Program-made: the position numbers and the translations under genes
Notes under the pieces: generated by a model
Seen by the model: the letters and a program-made list of their open reading frames with translations, nothing else
What the model was told of the DNA's origin: nothing
Databases searched by the model: none
Shown here: in pieces, positions 12,065 to 42,559 of the stretch
How the letters are laid out: each line of letters opens with the position of its first letter
How positions within the stretch are numbered: the stretch's first letter is position 1
NCBI RefSeq assembly: GCF_026151205.1
Contig: NC_087079.1
Coordinates: 10,098,635 to 10,158,634 of the forward strand
Direction of reading: 5' to 3'
Source: Bolinopsis microptera
Taxonomy: Eukaryota; Ctenophora; Tentaculata; Lobata; Bolinopsidae
DNA length: 60,000 nt

Positions 12065-14335
12065 GCACAGTCTTTGGGACTGGGAAGTGAATGGAAGCGC
12101 GTAAAGCAAGCCTACACTGAAGCTAACCAGATTCTAGGAGACATCGTTAAAGTCACCCCATCCTCCAAGGTAAGAATCTGATTGAAGAGCACATTATATC
12201 CTGAAATGTTTTGATATTGATGCAGTTTTTAACTGAGTCATTGTGAAACTGTGAATTGTAGTCTCACTCTAAATGTAATATTAATGTACAGGTAGTGGGT
12301 GACATGGCTCAAGTTATGGTATCTAACAAACTCTCTAAAGAGGATGTCCTCAGAGACGCAGGTTCTCTAAATCTACCAACATCAGTCATACAGTACCTTC
12401 AGGTATTAATAATAACTAAACTTCGTTGTTGGTAATTTCTTTACAGTAGTGATGGGGATATAAATTTATACATTACACCTGCTTGAGTCAGGAGAACGGC
12501 CCTTAGGTACACAAAATCCTGATTAACTAATAACTTGCAAAGTGATAGGGATGTGGTGAAAGCTTGTATAAAAACATGTCGGAAAAATGAGATTTGATTG
12601 CATGTTACTGTGAGTAAGAGTTTATCAGCTGCAGACAAGTAAAACGCCCTCCACAGTGCACATCTCCCCAACATTCTCGTACATTATTACAAAACTTAAG
12701 ACTGAAGAAACACGAAGGTGATTTAACTCAGAATACGTATTACGTATCACTAAAGAGATATTTACCAGGGTTACTTAGGAGAACCAGAAGGTGGTTTCCC
12801 AGAGCCGTTTAGAACCACAGCGCTGAAAGGCAAACCAATGGTTACTGGTCGACCTGGGGCCGCACTACAACCACTTGATTTGGAGCAGATTAAAAAGGAT
12901 CTGACAGAGAAATACGGTTCATGGATAACAGACAGGTACATTAAAACTGGTTATTGTTATACACTCTGAATTCTGATTGCAGCGTTTATACAAATAAGTC
13001 TGATTGATCGAGTGCTTGAATCTCAACACTGTTTTAAGTAATTTTACTACAAAATTATGCGTGGGTAGTTGACATATCTGAGATACCTGACCTGCTATCT
13101 GACAGGAATGTTACAATGATTTCAGGGATGTTATGAGCTACGCGATGTATCCTGCTGTATTTGAAGAGTTCGCTCAACACTTCAATATGTACGGGGACGT
13201 CAGCAAACTCACATCTGACATGGTTTGTCACGTGACCAATACAGTTTATTGCCCATAACTCCCCGTTCCCCAAGGACCCGTTTTTTACCCTCATGATTCA
13301 TGGGCGGTGATTCGGATTCGTACGAGAGTCTAGAATACCGTATTGTACCGAACTCTACCGTAGTTTCTAATTCTAACTACAGAGTACCATACTGATCCTT
13401 CAAAACAGAAAGTTTTAGAGCTAGTTCCAACTTGCGATTATAGTCTGTTGGATAACGCACTTGGTTATAAATATAATTATTACTTTGCAGGTGTTTAAGC
13501 CTCTGGAAGTGGGTAAGGAGTATATATATGATCCATCGAAAGGAAAGCGGGCCTACATCATGCCCATAGCTCTGGGACAAGTAGACCCTAAAACTGCCGA
13601 ACAGGATGTCTTCTTCGAGCTGAATGGAGCACCTAAACGAATAACGGTTGCCAATAAGAGCAGCGCTGCTACTGTAATTACACGCAAAAAGGCAGATCCT
13701 GCCATGAAAAACCAGGTACGATTTTAGGTTCTATTAATATTATATATAGGCACTATAACGTAACATTATTAGTAATCTTAATCTATCACACTTGCACTCT
13801 ATTGGTATACAACTATGAGACAACTATAAGACCCCAGTATGATCACTTAGTCACAATTATTAGTATGACTTGGTTTTATCCCTAATTTGTACATATTATA
13901 TCCAGCGCTAAATAGCTGTCAAGTCCGACACCCTGGGCTTCAAAGTGACTATGCTTACCTGGCTCGCCAATCTCTGTGCGCGGCGCTCTTTTCACTAGCT
14001 TCCTGAACAGGAAGCTTGAAGCTATGCCTATGGCTATACGCGAGCAATAGACTAGCAAGCTAAGTAAGGCTTACGTTCGGTAAAACTACCTACCAAGTTT
14101 CCCCTGACAGCTGTTTTATACCCAGGTTGGAGCACCCATGTCAGCTAACATCCTAGAAGTACGAGTAACGGAAGGAGTGAAGGTAGCAGCAGGAGATCCC
14201 CTCTGTTTGCTAAGTGCTATGAAGATGGAGACGGTTATTAGCAGCCCCATATCCGGTACTGTTACTTCTGTTGAGGTGTCATCTGGGGAGAGCATAGGAG
14301 CACAGGACCTTATGTTCGTTATTACTCCCAACTAA
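12065..14335 (+). CDS. PC: pyruvate carboxylase, C-terminal six exons
   Basis: Pyruvate carboxylase makes oxaloacetate from pyruvate, bicarbonate and ATP in mitochondria, using covalently bound biotin. Exons: 12065-12169, 12292-12402, 12769-12935, 13126-13222, 13491-13715, 14126-14335. All have GT/AG borders, and the phases join without error. Recognisable stretches in order are [11 protein letters not shown] with [10 protein letters not shown] (end of the carboxyltransferase region), [18 protein letters not shown], and DVFFELNG. The biotinyl domain follows, with [10 protein letters not shown]; the biotin-attachment lysine codon is 14222-14224. The stop TAA is at 14333-14335. About 303 of the usual roughly 1,170 residues are here. 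Upstream exons are missing from the window, so they are far away, misassembled, or this is a 3' gene fragment. The intact splice sites and frame argue for a functional gene. The next gene is convergent. Confidence 0.93.
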
Positions 14336-16622
14336 CAGAACTTAGAGTTAAATCTTACATTAAATTTGAGCTTAAGAAATTTTATTATGGGCGTTATTTA
14401 ATTTCAAATTACCTCTGGATAAAGCTGAGAATAATTATAATTACTTTCTAGCTCACATATTATACCAGTACAACAATAATAACGCGTTATATAATTATAA
14501 ATATATAATAACGTTATACTTATAGGGTATTATGTAAACTAGTTGTATGAATTTGTTTCTACTTGAGAAAAGTACATATTTTCTGAAGTAGTTCAGCACT
14601 CAGCAGGCTGAAGTGCAGCTCATAATTAACGTGTATTTAAGTATTTTGTTAGGACTAAGATAAAATACCCCGCAACAATTATTCGGCTATTTTATGTGCG
14701 AAGTAGATATGTATCGTTTTTTATCGTTTTTTATAACATTTCTTCGGCTATCTGGCAGAATGACAATTATATTTATAACCTATAAGAAGATATATTTGTT
14801 TTACAGAATTATTGGATGTTTTTATGTCGAGGGGTAGTTATGAGCTAAAGGGATTTTCAGGTGGTTCAATATTCAATAACCATAGGAATGGATGTTAGTT
14901 TAATTGTTAATGGAAGATAAAAGATTATCAAAAACTTTGAAATTGTACAAATTCGATTTCATGATCGAACGCCTGAAGATCCGACCCCAATTTGACAGAA
15001 AATGCAGCGTATTATAAGATTTGTTAGTGTTGAGATATAGATGTTTATATGTTAAATTTAAACTTGTTTATAAATATATAAGATTAGTGGTTGTTATAAA
15101 TTTTATTTTATTTTTATTGATTATACATCGTGTGGTATTACTTTTATTTGACTGATCTTTAAAACTTAACTATGTGCAAAATACACAGCTCCCGGGAGTG
15201 ACATGTCGTACTGAAGTGCACGTTAAGAGTCACCACTCCTTTCTAGAGGAATTTTATATTTTCCTGCGCTTGAATGCAGATTGATCATTCTATCCTCAAA
15301 ATAATTTTCTAGATAATCAAAAAGAAACACGAAATTGTTCGAAAGAATTCACACATAAAATCAAATGCAAGGAAAAGTGCAATAAAAGAAGGGCGGTTAT
15401 AATATCTTACTATTTACTACCATCTTTTTGTATATTAATATTTTAATCAAATTACTAAAACAGTGAATACTCAAGATACCAGCAAATAAACACCATGGAG
15501 TTATGTAAACTATCAAGGTTTAAAATGGCAATAAATGACAAAATTATTTCCGGTCAAGAGAAAAGGTTGTGTTACTTTCTTGCTAGCTCGCCGAGTGAAA
15601 TAAAGTTAATATCACGATAAATACTAACTCTGGTATTCATTAACCCCAATGTGCAAAAATGATAAACAAAATAAACAATTCAAATAAACAAAATACAGCT
15701 AATTATCATGGATCGCATCTGGGCTGAAAAGTTATGATAAAGTTATTTTGATCTAATTCTAAGTCTTAGTTGAAATTTGAATAAAAAACGCAGTCATGCA
15801 GGGTGCCTATCTCTAACAATCGCAGATTTACAATTGCGCTAATTTAAATCATACATTCGACTAATTGGTGAACACAATTTTTTCATATTCACAATAAAAC
15901 ATTAAATGCCATGCTGTAGTTAATGAATGATGTATTTAGTATTAACTTTACACTTATAGTATTCACAAGATTAGGAAATACCAGTAATTATAATTCAAAT
16001 ATTAAATCAATCAAGCAAAAACGCGAAAAGATAATATGGGATCGTCAACAACATCATTCTTGAATTTTAAATAGCTAAAGATTTTGAATAGTTAAGCGAA
16101 GTTTCTTAATCGTTCTCTTCATTTCTAACACCATAAATCGATTGGAAATATTGGTTAAATACGCAGCATATCTGGCCATTAAGTTTGCTCATAGCTCACG
16201 CTTCTGAAGCTGAAATTAAATTTAGTGGCATTGACTCCATTGAGTAGCTGTATGAGCTAATATGTGTACACTCTTTGATGCTCAAACTTCCTACCAACAA
16301 ATACTCGTCTGATTGAAAAATGCGGAAAACACCATGAAAATAGTGGGATTAAACAGCGATATCAGAGTGGTCATATCAAAGAAACACAAACTGTACCCCT
16401 GGCCATATATCTCCGAAACTTCTTATAAGCAGTACTCTTTGCTTACCAGTATGAGCAAAATTGTAGCAAAAAAATAGTGAAATAGGGCTGCCTGATAAAT
16501 CAATGTGAATTCTTCAGTTCACCAGTTGAAGTGTTTCGCCAAACTAAAATTAACTTTAATACGGTCAAATTGTGTACTTATTAAACAAGCTCTTCCATAT
16601 GCTCATAAACTGTCAAAATTGC
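14336..16622. other. intergenic region between convergent genes
   Basis: The stretch lies between the pyruvate carboxylase stop and the 3' end of the Sec23/24-like gene. It is strongly AT-rich, and I see no exon, RNA gene or clear mobile element. Confidence 0.6.
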
Positions 16623-16628
16623 TTTATT
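16623..16628 (-). terminator. poly(A) signal AATAAA for the Sec23/24-like gene
   Basis: On the minus strand AATAAA occurs about 90 nt beyond the stop codon at 16718-16720. This is a suitable cleavage signal for the last exon. Confidence 0.55.
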
Positions 16629-16717
16629 TGTTGCAATCTCTAGTAACTATGCGAATGTTGTTGTAACTAAGCTCGTTGTCATGGTAACTACTAAATAAGC
16701 TTTATGTCATGGCAATT

Positions 16718-35970
<19,253 letters not shown>

Positions 35971-36629
35971 CTATAATGATAGGATAAGAATCTGAGTAAA
36001 AATATCATTTAGGAGGCTTGTATATCAATATCAAATCAAAGCTGAACTCCATTAAACATTTAACGCGAAAATTACATGTCACAGGTAAGTGGGCATGGTT
36101 AGTGGGTTACCATCAAACCTCTGGGAATTTTCAAAAGGTGCCAAAACGTTAATGGTTTAATTCCTTGGAATAAAATGCCAATCTTAAAATCTGTCACCAG
36201 ACTTTAGAAGCCTGGCTCAAACGAAAGTGTGTATAAAAGTCACTCTTTAGTGGGCCTGTGACAACGTGGTATGTATGTAACGTAGTTTTTTGTGTGTCAA
36301 TAAGTTTCTGCAACTAAATATTCAGCATGCGCATGGCAGCAATCATTAACATCAATTAATGACGCATTATATATAACTGTTTAAGCCTCAAATCATTAAT
36401 ATAAGTAAGAGCTGTCATGGGTTTTAAATATCACCAAGGAACACGTAACAGGGCAATCCAAAGTAATATAGGGATTTAAATGGCTATTTCATGGGGAAAT
36501 ATAAACATTAAACTCATGACCCTATACCGCTGAGAATCTTTCGTCAAAATTTGACGGTCAAGTACAACTTTTATTTAAAAGCTTCTAAACACATATAATA
36601 TTTAATAGTAAACCTAAGTCTTGTTACAG
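35971..36629. other. no recognised feature (expected 5' direction of the Sec23/24-like gene)
   Basis: The exon before 35970-35926 would lie at higher coordinates on the minus strand. I found no convincing candidate here. Confidence 0.35.
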
Positions 36630-37610
36630 GCATAATGCGGGAAAGCTGCAAGATTGCTAAAGTAACCCACATTCATAAAGGAAGAGATACAAAAGATCCA
36701 AATAAATATTCCCCCGTCTCAATCCTACCCATACTAGGAAAGTCCATAGAATTCTTTGTAAACTCTCAACTACCCAATATCTAGATGATAATGGAATGAT
36801 ATCTCATCAGTACTGGTTTCGTAAACAATACTCTAGTTCTTCCACTTATCTTATGTTAGATCTGTTTGATAATATAGTATATACTCACTGCAAAAAGGTG
36901 ATAAAAAATCCTGCAATCATCTTCTTCTAGATATTAAGAAGGCTTTTTATCACAGTCAACCATGATATCCTAGAGCAAAATCTGAAACACCATGGTATCA
37001 AAGGAACAACTTTTTAAATGGCTCATTTCTTTATCAACGAATTAAGCCAACAAACTACAATTTGATGTAAAACTAGTGACATCCATATCATGACCTCTGG
37101 AGTGCCACAAGAAAGCATACTTAGAGTTCGGACCAATCCTGGAAAGTTTTGAAATCTTTGACCTCTGGTACAACTTTTATAAAAAGCGTAGAAATATCTG
37201 ATCTCTGATTTTTTTCTGAAAAGTTTTGAAACTTCCTATTAGACCCCAAGGTCACCAGCATGTAACTTGATTGCCTGACATGACATTTTATCTAAGGACT
37301 CACCATGTTACATAATAACCAGCCTTCCAACCATTTCAAAAATAAAAACCGTGAAAATGAAGGTTCATTCAGAATAAATTAACACCATTGGAATAAGCTG
37401 CCTCTTGAAATTAAGAAATGCATGTTGTTGGACTTTTCTAAATTGTATGATCTAAAAATGTTTCTTTTCAAGCGTGCATATGATATTCCTGAATAGTTTC
37501 TTAAGCTACTACCTCTTTTAATCTATAATGGTTTATAATCTAAACCTGTGAATTTTAAGTTGTTGTGCCACTATCATAATATAAAAGTTTAAATTATTAT
37601 TATTTATTTG
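36630..37610 (+). pseudogene. decayed LINE (RT start and C-terminal end)
   Basis: Broken frames give KVTHIHKGRDTKDPNKYSPV with SILPILGKSIE, then LDI.KAF, a TSGVPQ box and, after a deletion, HHWNKLPLEIKK with a phenylalanine-rich end. These are the RT fingers, palm and C-terminal signature of a CR1/Jockey-type LINE. Many stops and shifts show long decay. The 3' end, AAAGTTTAAATTATTATTAT, recurs at about 38930-38960, marking another copy of the same family. Confidence 0.7.
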
Positions 37611-37930
37611 AATTGATATTGATAATAGCAAGTCATACCAGAAAAAATTATTTGAATCATGCGCTCAGTGACTGAGAAATAAGCCCCAGCGTATGTGTAT
37701 TGACATAAAGTTTGTAACAGTTTAGCTGACTCCACATAGCTAAATTCGGCTGGAAACATAGGCTACAACACACCAGTTTTCCCTAATCAATGAACATCTT
37801 CAAATGCTACGAGGATACTATTACATAACCATACTTCTATACTAGAAGTTGCACACTTGCAATAGATTACTATAGTCGCCTTGAAAACACTGAAAACGAA
37901 CTACTCTGTGCTGCATTTCACGAACAAATC

Positions 37931-38545
37931 ATGTTGGAACTTCCTTGGTATACCAACATCTCAAACCTTCTCACCAAATACAACTTCACCCCCTCATCTT
38001 CCTCAAAATCTAAGCTCTCCACCCAAATCAGTCATAACATGAGGGAAGAATTCGTGAATACATGGAAAGCTGCTAAGGCCTCCTTGCCAAAACTAGAATT
38101 CTATAACTTAATTAAACATGATTTCGAACCAGAGGCATATCTACGAATTATCAAAATACCTGATGTTCGAAAAAGTCTGACAAGGTTTCGTATCAGCTGC
38201 CACAACCTCTACATTGAAAGGGGCAGATACGAAACCCCCCTTGTACCAAGAGAAGAACGTTGGTGCACCTACTGCTTTTTCAGCAAAGGGCTCAAGCCTA
38301 TTGAGGACGAAAGTCACGTATTGATTGACTGTTTGCTCTACTCCTCAGTTAGGGAAAAATTCAATTTCCATCCCCTCAACATTACTGACCTAGTCGGTTT
38401 GCTCTCCAACAAAACTCTAGATCCTACCACACTCACTGCCACAGCAAGAGCAATCCATTCAATTCTCTCTGTGAACGAAAATCATACAGCCTATTATAAG
38501 AGCCCAGATTTCCACTCAAATACTGGCAAGTGCTTAATGCTATAG
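37931..38545 (+). pseudogene. LINE C-terminal fragment with zinc-knuckle-like motif and octamer tail
   Basis: A 204-codon open frame encodes FRISCHNLYIERGRYETPLV, then WCTYC and, after a spacer, ESHVLIDC. This C-x-x-C...H-x4-C pattern closes the protein of many LINEs in marine invertebrates. The RT is absent, so it is a 5'-truncated insertion. The 3' end carries four copies of TTGTATCC (38716-38747), the tandem-octamer tail seen in CR1/L2-type elements, which also shows where the insertion stops. Confidence 0.7.
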
Positions 38546-38917
38546 GACCTTAAAATAAGATTGAACCATACAAACTCGATTTATCTATTTTTCTAAAAAT
38601 AGCATTATATAACATTTCTAAATTATCCCTACACACCTGTAAATAATTAGAATTGTGTAACTTAAATTATTTCAGAATTACAACTATTGTGTACTCAATA
38701 AAGTAATTATCACTTTTGTATCCTTGTATCCTTGTATCCTTGTATCCTATACTACTAACTACTGGAAAGTGCATAGTACACATTAACGTTTTATATAGTG
38801 TATCAAGTTTTAATGATCTTGCATGGTTTATAATATTAAGTCATAAGTGGATTGCTGTTCAGGTTTTAATGCATCTTAAACTATTTTGGTAGCACACTTG
38901 TCAATTTTAACTTGTTT

Positions 38918-38965
38918 TGCCACTATTATAAAAAAGTTTAAATTATTATTATTCTATAGCTATAT
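38918..38965 (+). mobile_element. LINE 3' end (second copy of the 37610 family)
   Basis: GCCACTATTATAAAAAAGTT followed by TAAATTATTATTATT repeats the 3' terminus at 37565-37605. It is probably the end of the older element into which 37631-38750 was inserted. Confidence 0.5.
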
Positions 38966-40769
38966 AGCCACAACTTTTATTGTGGCTTGTTTACTGCACA
39001 CTTCAGTCCAGGATCAAAAATTAATCTGAATATTCAGTCAAGGTTGCAACTCAACGAGTTGTAATAGGGTAGCTTATTAACATTCATGATTTAAAGAAAA
39101 TCAAACTGACTGTATTGAATGATCAAATGGGTACATTCAGGAAAGAGTGACTTTTAATAATTTTGTTTCTCTAATTCCGTCGAATTATACTTCTCTAACA
39201 GGGTTATTGTGGAGGAACCATGAAAACCAATTCAGTTCCAACCATGAATCACGATGAAGCATGGTGAAGATAAAACAGTATGCCACATAAAGACGAAAGA
39301 ATTAACTTTTGAGGGATATTATTTTTATTAAATCTTAGATAGCTAATAATTTAATTAATTTGAGGGATAAAGCTAAAGCATATCATAATAATAACATGGG
39401 GAATTAGTGTAGATGAGGACTCCGCATCAGTAAGGATACATAAAAACATAGTTAATAATCAAATAACACATCGAAACCATTGTTTATTATACATAAAGGC
39501 TAAGGATATTCTGAAATACAACATTAACACTGAACTCCAAAGAAATTCTTGTAAAAATATAACAGTCTTCACTTCAGCGCTCGATTTTCATTCTACTATG
39601 AAGTAAATTGGCAAAAATATGCGCGGCGTACAAAAATGTTTCGTTTTAAAATGATTATTTTTTATTTAACGTACGATGATGACTATTTTTTTACTGGGCC
39701 GCGCTCAGCCTGTTATTCCGCCTAATCTCTATGTTTATGAATAACATAATAGCCTGAGGTCCCCAGGTAAACTATTTGACACACCGCCTGTACTGTGTGT
39801 GAAACTGATTACGCAAACAGAAAAGGGGGAAAAAGTTAACAATTAATAAATAAAATTATGAACGTAATTGGTAATATGCGAACTTGATAATTTGTTTTTT
39901 TGATTGACGATGTCAACCCTTCCAGATCGTTGTTTTATAAAACAACGATCTAGTCAATGCGAAGCAAGAATGCTAGTTTGCGCGGCGCGTCGAAGCGGCG
40001 AAGTCCTCCAATTTGTTTTTATGTCGGTATAAATCAACAAAAACAAAAAACAGGAAACGTTTCCAGTTTCAACAGTATCAATTCCTGCCTGTGCGAAAAT
40101 TTTGAAAAGCTAAAGAGTGCCGTGCCGTGAATACTAAAAACGTATTAAAAATATATTTTCTTTAATGCGAGAAAATATACTTTTACAACATGAATATTTT
40201 ACGTTGCCTTAATGCTAAATGAAGTATTTACTGCTACTGCACTAGCTGTAGGCATGAGTTCAGCTTTTAAAGTTTTTTTTGTGATGTCAAACTAACTGAA
40301 GGATTTAAATTTATTTATTTTTCGAATAAGAAAATGTACAGCTGATTGTATATTTTGAAATTTAAGAAACATCCTTTATTTTTTTTTTTAAATTAAATAC
40401 TTTTCAAATTTTACAGAGTACAGCAATAGATGAATATAAAATAGAATCGTTCAAAATATCGCCCCCATCTGTAAAATATGATGGGCACCCAAACACGGTA
40501 AACACATAGTGAACTATGTCCGCAGTAACTTGGACCCATTACATCGAATTAATCTAAATCCAAAAATTTATGAAAAACTATTTAATAACAAACAAATCCA
40601 TGGTGAATAACTGTGGATATAGAGTCAAAATTGGAATTTCAATACGTCAAATTCCAGATACATTAGATACAGGTCTGAAATGGTCATTAATGTGTGAGAA
40701 GGTGTGCGGGTGAAGTGTGATATGATGTTGAAAGTATAGGAAGGTAGATGAAAAAATTAATAAAACAAA
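38966..40769. other. non-coding, no gene recognised
   Basis: AT-rich sequence with no exon or ORF of note. The only distinctive structure is the 28-bp palindrome at 39924-39951. Confidence 0.5.
39924..39951. repeat. 28-bp perfect palindrome
   Basis: AGATCGTTGTTTTA is followed directly by its exact reverse complement, so the sequence can extrude a cruciform. Confidence 0.9.
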
Positions 40770-40802
40770 AATAATAATAATATGGGGAGCAAAGAGACTA
40801 GG

Positions 40803-41207
40803 CTAGACTGTTGTTTCACTATCCAATAAACATTTCCATAGATGCTTAGTGACCTCAGCTTTGAAAAGACTAGTAGACACAATCTGTCTTACCTGTAAAG
40901 GGAGTCCATTCCACAGTATATGGGTTCTATAGAAAAATGATTTTGCCAGTGGGCTATTTGAGGTACATGTGGTGTGTGAATTCTGACTTAACTTAGGTAA
41001 AATTGATGACACAATAGACAGACTGTCGAGGTGGCAACGTCTTAGTCGAGAAGTGCCCTGATATAAAGAGAGATAGTGAGGCAGCGATACAGGAATTAAA
41101 TTGTTAAGAACTTTGTGGAAAAAAATAAGATCATTCAAGTCAAACTTTAATTGAAAAAGTGACAGGAAAATGATCAGATTTGCACACGGAATGAGGATCA
41201 CAGACAT
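40803..41207 (-). pseudogene. LINE ORF2 C-terminal remnant
   Basis: The useful frame starts inside the deletion junction near 41155, with LKFDLNDLIFFHKVLN. It continues to SFFYRTHILWNGLPLQVRQI, the standard post-RT tail of CR1/L2 proteins. It is in a different frame from the endonuclease that it abuts. The first residues predicted in this frame come from endonuclease DNA read out of frame. Confidence 0.8.
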
Positions 41208-42417
41208 TCAAGTTATCGATTGTGTTATCATAATTACTGAGAAGAATGTCTAATGTATTACCACTTTTATGGGTGGGTGATGTGATCAACTGGGAGAGAG
41301 AAAGATCACTGAAAGAATCTATGAAGGATTGCTCAATATGTACGGTACTGGATGAAGATAGCCAGTCTGTATGGGGGAGATTAAAATCACCAATAACATA
41401 GATTTTAGGGGGATTCTTTTTGGAAACTAGCTTGCGAATATAGCTAACTATGACATCATGATTAGGTAACCCAAGAGTTCCTACTCTATAACAAGTACAG
41501 ATTACAATACTCTCTTTGTTAGGAAAAGCAATTTTAACGGCAAGCATTTCTGCACCTAGGCTAACTGGTAGTCGGGTTGTAGTGGCATCGAGATCAGACC
41601 GAACAACCAAAAAAACACCACCTCCATTTTCCCTAAACTTTTTAGGGTTATTAGGATCTTGAGGATGAGTCTTTCTCGTGCGGTCATTGCGGAAGATTTC
41701 ATATTGAGAAGAAGGAAAGATTTCGTTGCTAGAAATAGACTTTTTGAGCCAAGTCTCATTTAGGGCAATTATGTCAGGCTGCTCTATGTTAGCAAAGGAT
41801 TGAAGTTCGGAAATCTTATTACCATCAAGAAGGGGATGGGAGGAGCTTAGGTTACTGAAAGGAATAAGACCTTGTACATTTTGGTAGAGTACAGATAGGG
41901 AGTTGGGACCTGGATTAAGCATAGAAGGATTAACAAGAGTTATCAAAAGAAAGTTAAGAGAGAAAACCCAAAGAATGAATAAAGAGACTAGACGCCTGAG
42001 GCGGCTGGAATACTTGACTCTATTCATCTTACCAGGGAGAAGAACATTTCTTATAAACCATGAGGAGATAATTACAAAGAAAAGTTTGATGTGGGAGCAA
42101 GCAAGAAATGGTATAAGATAACGTGAGCTGTCAAGGAGTAGAGAGGAATAAATATTAGAATCTAGGGGAAATACGGTGTTTATGGACCTAGTCGTGGAGA
42201 GAAGAATTGGGAGAAAGTAAGTCATGATGAGAGAATAGAAGAGAAACATATGATTATGACAATTGTAGTTGATGTGTGGGGTGTATGGAGAATTAAATGT
42301 GTAAATTTTGTTAGGTATAAACGTGTTGATATGTATATGTGAATTTCTTGACTGAGTACGAGGCCTTTTGCATGCAAAAAGACCTATTCTAAGTCTAAAC
42401 GATTCATTGTCTAACAT
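41140..42417 (-). CDS. LINE ORF2 N-terminal part: hydrophobic leader, NPGP motif, AP-like endonuclease
   Basis: The frame has 425 codons. Residues of about 55-165 hold three hydrophobic stretches. At 168-171 lies NPGP, at the position where many CR1/L2 ORF2 proteins have a 2A-like peptide; the preceding D-x-E is replaced (PSML). The endonuclease follows: LYQNVQGL, catalytic E221 (LNETWLKK), GDFN at 343-346 and SDH at 414-416. The frame ends four codons after that motif at a deletion junction. The start ATG at 42417 lies 142 nt past the ORF1 stop, so unlike the other two-ORF LINEs here there is no overlap. Confidence 0.85.
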   Translation of the reverse strand: MLDNESFRLRIGLFACKRPRTQSRNSHIHINTFIPNKIYTFNSPYTPHINYNCHNHMFLFYSLIMTYFLPILLSTTRSINTVFPLDSNIYSSLLLDSSRYLIPFLACSHIKLFFVIISSWFIRNVLLPGKMNRVKYSSRLRRLVSLFILWVFSLNFLLITLVNPSMLNPGPNSLSVLYQNVQGLIPFSNLSSSHPLLDGNKISELQSFANIEQPDIIALNETWLKKSISSNEIFPSSQYEIFRNDRTRKTHPQDPNNPKKFRENGGGVFLVVRSDLDATTTRLPVSLGAEMLAVKIAFPNKESIVICTCYRVGTLGLPNHDVIVSYIRKLVSKKNPPKIYVIGDFNLPHTDWLSSSSTVHIEQSFIDSFSDLSLSQLITSPTHKSGNTLDILLSNYDNTIDNLNVCDPHSVCKSDHFPVTFSIKV

Positions 42418-42559
42418 ATGGGAAAATGGTCAGTGACCGAATGTACCTGAAATAGGAGGCATAAAATTTAGAAAAAGATTAAATCAGAGATTTGTTTGAG
42501 TTTTAATTTTAGGTGCAACGTCTTAATCAAAATATTAAATGAAAGAAAAGATCAAAGAT

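Noticed and set aside
13915-14118. Possible small inverted-repeat element in the last pyruvate carboxylase intron
   Set aside because: AAATAGCTGTCA and TGACAGCTGTTT are imperfect inverted ends, with no clear target duplication.
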